This document shows, one piece after another, positions 28,931-36,426 of a stretch of DNA of 36,426 nt. This DNA comes from Larix sibirica (Eukaryota; Streptophyta; Pinopsida; Pinales; Pinaceae). Numbering within the stretch: position 1 is the first letter of the stretch; each line of letters begins with the position of its first letter. The notes under the pieces were generated by a model, which saw only the letters and a list, made by a program, of their open reading frames with translations, was not told where the DNA came from and searched no databases. The stretch is from positions 43,452 through 79,877 of the forward strand of contig NWUY0300003794.1 in assembly GCA_004151065.3 (NCBI GenBank). Reading direction: 5' to 3'. The position numbers and the translations under genes were made by a program.

Positions 28931-29129
28931 CTTAATAATATCTTTTGCTCCATCATCTCCCTTTTATTTGGCCATGTAAATTTTATTGGTAAACTCTAGG
29001 AAAACACTATATTTTTCAATATATTAAGTTAATCTAATTTTATATTTCTTTCCAATGACAAGAGAGTCCTCAACCCATTTATTTTGAAGTACAAATTACT
29101 AAAATCATTCATGACAAAGTCTCTAAAAA
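28931..29129. other. Unassigned AT-rich stretch
   Basis: Lies between the broken end of copy B and the copia-type LTR. No motif seen. Confidence 0.4.
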
Positions 29130-29512
29130 CTATCAATGAAAATTACACTCTAGTAAGGATTTAAGAGCATTAATAAGTATGAGAGAAATAATACAAGTTA
29201 ATCCAAGCAACCACATAACAATAGACACACAATGTTTACGTGGAAAGCCCAAAACCATGAAAAACCACCATAATATATCTATTATCTCCCTTGACCTAAA
29301 CCGGCCAAGTTGGGCCAAGTGAGCTAGCCACCGCTCCTCCAGGACACATTACACTGGAGTATGCCAATCCCTTTATAGGCTTCATTACATGCAATACCAT
29401 GGGCCACCAAATACCATGGGTCACCTATAAATACCATTTGCCCAAAAACTCGTGTTGAGACCTAAACCATTTGACTCATTCCCGAGTCAAGGAGTCAAGG
29501 TTAAACCTAACA
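29130..29512 (-). repeat. Probable copia-type LTR, minus orientation, left limit unclear
   Basis: On the minus strand it starts TGTTAGGTTTAACCTTGACT at 29512, has CCTATAAAGGG (about 29370) as a TATA box and later TTCCACGTAAAC, a combination frequently seen in plant copia LTRs. A short direct repeat (ATACCATGGGCCACC, ATACCATGGGTCACC) lies at about 29395-29424. No partner LTR or pol is visible, so it is probably solo or truncated. Confidence 0.4.
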
Positions 29513-32378
29513 CACTCCTTCATACATTTTGTCAAACAGCTTACAGATAAACATCGAATTACCATCATACAAGAATGAACATATATAAAACTATTCCATT
29601 TACCAACGAAGATTAATGAATGGCTTTCTCAACCCAATTTATCAAAATTGAGTTATGTCAGAAGATTTATAAATACAATAGCTTAAAATCATTCATTCAA
29701 GGATTTTACGAAACATTTGGAAAACATCCTCTGAATGTTTTTGTTTCAAATATAAACTAACTGCAAATTTTATTACAAAGAAATACAAAGTATTGAATCA
29801 ACTATCTTAATAGAATGCAATATATATTACATCTTGCCATCATCATGCTTACTCACACAACTCTTTACATTTCCATTGCATGCTTAAGTAACCATATTTT
29901 CGCCTGGATGTCATTTTGGTAGTTTCAAGGAAATTCCAACACTTAGATCCTTTCCATGGTCAACTCTCATGGTTCCATATGATTTCCTCCCAACCATTCT
30001 CAAGGAAAAATTCTTTCCCTAAGACCCCTAAGGTATGTGGGCTCACTTCACTTGTCTTGGTTATTTTTTACAACAAAATGTGTGTTAGTGGTGAGTCCTA
30101 CTCACCCTAATCTCATCATGAACGCTATAGATTCATTAAACATATGCATTTTGACCATATTGTAGTGTATTACAAGGAATGGTAAGATCTTGTCATTTCT
30201 AACTAAATTTTGGCAACACCTCCCCATGCCATTATTTTTCTACCCCTTCAAATATCCACTCCCTTTTACTTATGGAATCTTAGATGATCAACACCTCACC
30301 CTCCCATGCATAAATATTTTTTGTAATTTTATATTTTCTTGTTAACCATGGGGTATGTGGTGCCTCCCTTATTTTCCCTATTTTAAAGTTTTGTTAAATC
30401 TTAAATATCAATCCCCTTAGTATCCTTGTATCATATTTAATTATTTTGTTAATTTTGCATAATGATACTACTTCTTTAATAATTTTATAATATCATTTGA
30501 GTTTTCCCCTCCAAATACTTGTGTAATTGAACACCTGAATTAATTCAACCACGAGGTTTTCACTGAAGTTACCTTGTTTAGTCTAGAATCTAGAATCTAC
30601 ACTATCAGGGAGTAAGGATTCCACGCATGTACTACATGCCCCCCAATATCAATAATGGAATATGGACTCCTTTTCCTTTCCTATGTGACATAAATACTTC
30701 TCCCACGTATTCTACAAAGAAAGATTCCAAGCCTCTATCAAGACATGGTTGTGGCCCACACCCATATGATGTCAAGTTGCCTTTTCCCTATACCTTGCAC
30801 ATGCATGCACCCAAACATATCAAATTATTGATATTATTATAAACCAAATCAATTTCAATTCCTTTTTATCACCATTTATCCTCCATGAATCCTATTGTCT
30901 CAGTCCATATTTCAGCTCTTCCCCGACAGTACGGATCACACATCATGTTCCATGTAACACTGAGCTTAGTAATATCATTTGCAACATAAGTATAAATTAT
31001 GTAAATTATCCAAGGATTATCACATGGAAGTATACTAATTTAGTTATGGTTCTACATCATACATTAATTAGTCTTCCATAGTCATTGCCTTTCATGTAAT
31101 TAGTTAAATCTAGGGTCCTTGTAGGTCTTGTTAACTTGGCATAGTTCATACTTGCTTAACATCAACTAATCATATATCAACATGTGATTAATTAACATAA
31201 TTCATTAATCCATCATAGAAACAATCATGTCATAATCATGTCACATATCTACCTACTCAACCAACAATAATATAAAATTATCCTTAGGAAACATTCCACA
31301 TGTCACTAGTATAGATATCCACCCTATCTATATAGATAAAACCCATGAATAACTCAACAAATACAAGGTTAACCTAATTATTCTGTGCCAAATTGAGATA
31401 AGGAAGGAGGGGCATTACATATAATCCATACTCAAAATTGTATGAGATAGTTGATGTTAGTTGTTTGATGAATTGAGGAATGATTTTTTGATCATTTTGA
31501 AGATGTCTAAATGTTGTTGTAAGTGCTTACATTGGATTATGTATTGGTATTACCATAAATACTTAATGGTGTCCACTTTTTGGAGGTTTAGCATGTTTAA
31601 ATGTCATACATTATTGACTTCTAGGTCATGTGGCCTGTTGAGTGACGTGTTTACCTAGAAGAATAAGAACTTTATTGATTAATGATCCTTATCCTTATTA
31701 ATTTTATATGGTGTTTAATGAACGGGTTTAAAGGTATTAGCCTTGTTCCTTAGGATTGACTTCCTTAAAAATTGAGATACCCTTCATCCATGGTGTTGTA
31801 GATGACTACTGAGATGAATTTGTATTATGGTTATTATGTAAAATTCTAATTAATGTTAAAATAGTAATCTTTGGTGGTATATTAGTATTGCTAATAAGAT
31901 TTAGATATAACCACCTTTGAGGGCCATGTATGCATTTGAATGAGTATCTCTCTTATTTTTACAGAGTGAAGTTATTATTCATGTCCAAACAAACTATATA
32001 TGACCATTAATCTAAATGTACGTCTATTGATATGAATGTAAGGGTAGCTTAACAGTGGAACAATAATTTGTACTTGATATGCTTTGATAATGCCAAAGAT
32101 ACCTAATTGTATGCATCTTTAAGATTACGATATGTTGTGTACTTTGAATGCTAGTTTTAAGTGGATTGTATTCCAATCTTCATAATGAGGTAGTATGAAA
32201 TGATCATATAGCAAGTGTGCAAGAGAGTGATGCACGATATTGTATAAGGAATATTTTCTCTTGTTGTTAGCTGCCATATGAAAGAGAGAAACATACTTTA
32301 ATTATGCCTTTTAAACTTGTCAAGTGAATGATTGTGAACTTTCATATAACATACTGATCTTGAGTCTGAGTTGAAGTT
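29513..32378. other. AT-rich intergenic DNA, no gene seen
   Basis: Short open frames (for example 29916-30110, 30627-30842, 31461-31658) lack any recognisable motif and are expected by chance. AAGGAAGGAGGGGCATTACA near 31401 resembles a polypurine tract at an LTR boundary, but no flanking pol or LTR pair confirms it. Confidence 0.5.
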
Positions 32379-32541
32379 AGTATGAATTGTTTCCAAATCA
32401 TTGAAAGTATGATGTAGGTAGGCTAGTAAAGCCATTGAATGTGAAAAATAAATTAAATTTAGTATGAATTGTCGCTAAATTATTGAAAGGATGATGTAGA
32501 CAGTCTAGTAAAGCCATTGAATATGAAAAATTAATTTCCAT
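32379..32541. repeat. Two tandem units of 82 bp
   Basis: AGTATGAATTGT starts at 32379 and 32461. Both units contain TTGAAAG(T/G)ATGATGTAG and CTAGTAAAGCCATTGAAT and end GAAAAATAAATT or GAAAAATTAATT. Confidence 0.88.
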
Positions 32542-33984
32542 TCATAATTGATTCTCCACTTAAGATAGGAGGTTGGTATATAAATTGGATTATCTTTATG
32601 ATGTTCAATTATTTCATGAATAAATCATAAATGACCTTGGTTAATGGCTCTTATTGAAAGGTATAAGAGTACCACAATTTGATTGACATTATGCCATTAG
32701 ACCTTTGATTGGATAGGTTGTTAAAGTCCCGAGTTAACGAAAATTGAATGAACATGTGAATGAGCAATGGTTCATTTTGTTTAAAAGGACATGATATGAT
32801 TATGAAATTTTGTTTTTCTAGGAATGATGTAGATGTTTCATTTAGTAAGTATTACTATGAAACTAATGGAATTTGTGACTTTCTTGAGTAGGACAAGTAT
32901 ATGGAAAACAGTTCCAAACATAGTCAAATGAAGAAATCCCTTAAGAAGATCAAAACCACTGTCAACCAGTTAAAATCTAAGTATCATGACAATGTTTAAT
33001 TGAATTTGAAATTGATTGCTATGATGAAGAGTTGAATTTGAATTGATTAATTATAATATGCTTGATGGCAAAGATTTCAATAAAACTTTGCCGATTGTCT
33101 TTGTTGTTTTTGATACATTGATTACATTAAGATAACCAACCACATAATAAGTGTTGTAGAGCATGATTCCATGCATACTGAAAAAGGGTCATTGAAGGCC
33201 TGACCAGATGATGTTTGAATTGGGGCCATCCTTGGAAGTATAACAAACTGCTGAGAACATAGTATATCTTGAATGAAGTTTCCCAATAAATGTAAAACAA
33301 TTTCTAGAATGGACTGATGGTAAATACAATGCAAAGCATCAAAGGAAGTTGCAAATTTTCCATTCATTATATCATATTAGTAAACATGACATGTAGTTAG
33401 CCATGCATACAAGGGAATGTGGAATATTTATGCCTCTAAATTTAGTTTTGATTATAGAGTAGAATTTACGATTTTATAAGTAAAACATATAGCTTTGCAT
33501 ATTTGAGATAACTATTGCTATTTGGGTGAAGATATCCGAACTAATGATATTTGGTGTGAGTGGTAGGAAGGCCATAAGATTACCCATATTGTAGATGTTC
33601 CATGCTATGTAGAACAACTAGAAGGGAAAATCCTTTAATCTTTTTACATTGCTACATTATTACATTTCCCTAGGAGATAAGTTGTTATGTGTAGTTGCTT
33701 AAGGCATAGGAATGCTACTACAATGAAAGGAATAGATTAGATGATACGAATATGCATAAATATAGATATTGTAAACTAATATATAATAGAGAATGGGTGT
33801 ATAAATGCCTTATTATATAAGATGATGTTTATAAATTTAAAATAATATCTTGCTACATATGCAATTTGTTTGGCATGATGTCTAATGTGGTTATTGATTT
33901 ATTGTGAATCCAAGTTATAGTTGAAGATATTGACGATATGACCACCTATGGAATACAACCTTGTGGAAAGGAAAAGGACAAGAG
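32542..33984. other. AT-rich intergenic DNA, no gene seen
   Basis: An 81-codon minus-strand frame at 33122-33367 has no motif I recognise and no neighbours in support; treated as chance. Confidence 0.45.
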
Positions 33985-34294
33985 GATGTTTGTGGTGATG
34001 TTGATGAAGGGATCATATGAGTTCCTGTGCGACAACAACTAATCATGTAAAATCAAATCTATTGTTGGCAACCATACATGTATGAATTGGTCATTCTGAT
34101 ATAGCTTATGACCTAAAAGGAAATGGTTAATAATTTCTTCAATTATGCTTTGATATCTCAATTGATATGTCTAGATTGACATCATAGTTCTTGCATGTGA
34201 ATTGATATTTCTGTAGGAGGTGGGTAGGAGTGTGGAAAAATAATGAAACTTTGCACAAGTAAAGTTTGCTAGAACCTTTTTAAGGTATGCATAT
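33985..34294 (+). repeat. About 300-bp direct repeat, copy 1
   Basis: Starts GATGTTTGTGGTGATGTTGA, passes through TATGAATTGGTCAT and TGATGAAACTTTG-like blocks and ends near TTTTTAAGGTATGCATAT. Matches 35993-36290, offset about 2008. Confidence 0.82.
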
Positions 34295-34945
34295 GATAGT
34301 ATGCCATGATTAAGTTGGTTACAAAATAATAACCGTAGTGGATTATTATTCACACTCATGATATGAATCTATATACCACGTGAGACAACCATGTGCAAGA
34401 ACATAGTTTGTTGGAATTGGAAAAGGCTATAATACTGCACAAATATCTAATAGTCTCCATGCGTGTAATCAATGTCTTGGACTGTAACCTTTTTTCCAAG
34501 ACTGAAGAGTGATAAAGGACTATATTACTTGTGTTTTGTTTGGGATTAACTAGAGGAAGGTGTCTAAATGGTTGAACAAGTAAGTGGGAGTTGCTTAGAT
34601 GATGTGTTAAGGTGTTGGTTGAGTCCTCTAACTTGTATTGGTAAAACACATTAGTTTGAATTATGGTAATTTTGACTAAAGGTGAGGATGCATTGAGTGA
34701 ATGTGCATAACTAGACTATGTAATCATACAAATGATGATCCTGCATATATGATTTTTGTTAGATATGCTTGATGCATTGAATATATACATGTGTTTATGA
34801 AAAGTGCACTTGTATAATTGAATGAAATATAAGAGCTTCTCGAAGGTTTGTAGAGCGGTGAAAGGAAAGACCTTCTTGTACTATAGAGGGATTGTTAAGC
34901 GGTGAAAGGAGTAGTCTGAATTATAAACATAAATATATTTTTTAT
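34295..34945. other. AT-rich DNA between the direct repeats, left part
   Basis: No coding signal. GCGGTGAAAGGA occurs twice (34854 and 34899), 45 bp apart. Confidence 0.45.
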
Positions 34946-34978
34946 CACCTCTCACATCATAATAAGAAGTGAGAGGTG
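34946..34978. repeat. Perfect hairpin, 10-bp stem, 13-base loop
   Basis: CACCTCTCAC (34946-34955) and GTGAGAGGTG (34969-34978) are perfect complements around ATCATAATAAGAA. No T-run or gene nearby gives it a role. Confidence 0.85.
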
Positions 34979-35992
34979 GAGGAAGGCACCCCACAAGACA
35001 AAATAAGACTAACTAATAGTGAATTATAAAATATACAATCGATGAAATGTATGATTGTGTAACCATTAGTATTGGCACATTTGTTTGTTTTTATAAATAT
35101 TCGATTTCATTGTGTAATGCTTATTGTTTTAGTAACACATATACAATGAACGATATTGTCATTGCATGTAATGAGATTAATAAGCAAAAGTGATTGATTT
35201 ATTAGTATGTAATAATTTCAAGATCATTTCATGGGTTGTTGTAAATGTTGCAATGAAAGTAGTATATGTGTGGATAATCACAATTTGTTTGGTTGATTGA
35301 AAGTTTAGATTGCAGGTATAATTGTATTGGATATGGAAATGAGTGTAAGTCCATAATGAAGTCTAGATGCTACCGCATTCAAACGCTAAACATTATGAGA
35401 AGGATCTCATAGTTGTGAAGTCTAAGTTATTTATGAAACAAATTTAAAATTCTTGAATGGAGTTTTTATGATGACATCTCCTGCTAACTGTATGTGTATG
35501 ATACAAGTGAGATGACAGATCTGTCTAGTACATACAAATGATGGATGTGATAAGATAAAAAGAACAAAAAAATGCTATTGTGATGACACTGGAACCTTGT
35601 GACATGCCTTAGTGACCATGAGTTACATAATAGTAGAGGTTTCCAATGGGACACCATGGAATTAAGACCCTATAAGTCTGTGCTCTTATTTCTCATGAAA
35701 AACTTGGCAAAATAGGTTGCCGAGGGTATTGTTTAGCAAATAAGGGGATGCCTAATCTTGGTAGAGTGACCGCAACAAGGAAGAGGTGACTTGAATGAAT
35801 CTATTGCGATATATTCATGCTACATGCTAGTTGGTATCATGCGTGCATTATATTATACATATAAATATTTGTCTGATTTGCATACTTTGTCTTGTATTCT
35901 GAATATATATGCTTCAAGTATGAAATTTAGTTTTTTATGAATAAAATAAATGTTACTTAAAATAACTATGATATGTATGTTTTTCCTTTGAT
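34979..35992. other. AT-rich DNA between the direct repeats, right part
   Basis: No coding signal or known motif. Confidence 0.45.
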
Positions 35993-36290
35993 GATGTTTG
36001 CCATGAGGTCGATGAAGGGATTAAGTGAGTTCCCTTGCGACATCAATTGATCAAGTGACATGGGAGATGTTGTTAGCAACCTATATATATGAATTGGTCA
36101 TGCCAATGTGGCTTGTGGCTTAAAAGGAATTGGGTAATAATTACTTTAGTTGTGCTTTGATATCTTAATTAATATGTCTATGATGGCATTAGATTCCATG
36201 CATGTAAATTGACATTTGGGTAGGGGTATGGAAAAATGATGAAACTTTGGGCAAGTAATTATTAGTAGAACCTTTTTAACGTATGCATAT
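35993..36290 (+). repeat. About 300-bp direct repeat, copy 2
   Basis: Starts GATGTTTGCCATGAGGTCGA and ends AACGTATGCATAT; diverged relative of 33985-34294. Confidence 0.82.
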
Positions 36291-36426
36291 TTTTAAGGAA
36301 CAAATTCCACAAAAGAGCATGAAAATAGAATAAATAGACCAAAAAGAGTAATCCATGCCTTAATAATGAAGAAAAGAGATGAATAAGAATCCTCTTCGAG
36401 GGGGAAACCTCCTTATACAATGTACT
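36291..36426. other. Right edge, nothing recognised
   Basis: Purine-rich, no motif. Confidence 0.5.

Noticed and set aside
31398-31420. AAGGAAGGAGGGG as a polypurine tract starting an LTR
   Set aside because: No integrase or pol upstream and no matching LTR downstream; purine runs occur by chance.
33122-33367. 81-codon minus-strand frame as a gene
   Set aside because: No recognisable motif, no supporting neighbours, and a length expected by chance in AT-rich DNA of this size.
34356-34649. 97-codon minus-strand frame as a gene
   Set aside because: No domain and no codon pattern I could distinguish from chance; lies in repeat-rich DNA.
1-36426. tRNA or rRNA genes, bacterial-type operons, phage or defence systems
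   Set aside because: None of the expected sequence signatures was seen; everything recognisable is plant retroelement or pseudogene.

Overview
The window looks like intergenic DNA from a large plant nuclear genome. It is AT-rich and has no intact protein-coding gene, tRNA or rRNA that I can find. It is built from old, nested retrotransposons full of stop codons: plant-type Ty3/gypsy elements of two lineages, an L1-type LINE with the plant DUF4283/CCHC ORF1 arrangement, solo or orphan LTRs and microsatellites. The heavy decay and low gene density would suit a gymnosperm, but that is inference; the sequence itself only supports 'seed-plant-like'. Two single Ns (3634, 22589) and one 668-base gap (24785-25452) show this is scaffolded draft assembly.

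Layout, left to right. 1-403 (-): edge-truncated DUF4283 reading frame with one in-frame stop, the best-preserved coding sequence here. 934-3801 (+): 3' half of a Ty3/gypsy element (RNase H, integrase, tail, polypurine tract, 3' LTR). 4056-7868 (+): dead LINE with a tandem duplication inside its endonuclease region. 8435-9268 (+) and 16237-17150 (-): two diverged copies of one LTR-like family in opposite orientation. Between them lies a Tat-like gypsy relic (about 11.1-16.24 kb, +), whose gag-pol is split by a clean 1517-bp solo LTR (12312-13828, target duplication ATACT). About 17.9-20.95 kb (-): protein-like, cysteine-rich pseudogene blocks that I do not recognise. 20.95-28.93 kb (-): two elements of the same gypsy family as the left one, joined head to tail through a single shared LTR (23340-23962). 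28.93-36.43 kb: probable copia-type LTR, then AT-rich DNA with tandem and dispersed repeats but no coding signal.

How the parts relate. The gypsy piece at 934-3801 (+) begins at almost the same point of the element, the RT/RNase H boundary, where the copy at 20.95-23.33 kb (-) ends. The two halves are complementary and in opposite orientation. One inversion of about 934-20950 would account for both and would make the right-hand array LTR-element-LTR-element-LTR. This is the most interesting structural hypothesis in the window. The second message is a caution: the exact 702-bp duplication around the N at 22589 is almost certainly an unmerged contig overlap, and the short repeat at the N at 3634 may be similar.

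I found no evidence for a new functional system. The only possibly undescribed coding material is the unrecognised pseudogene at about 17.9-20.95 kb.
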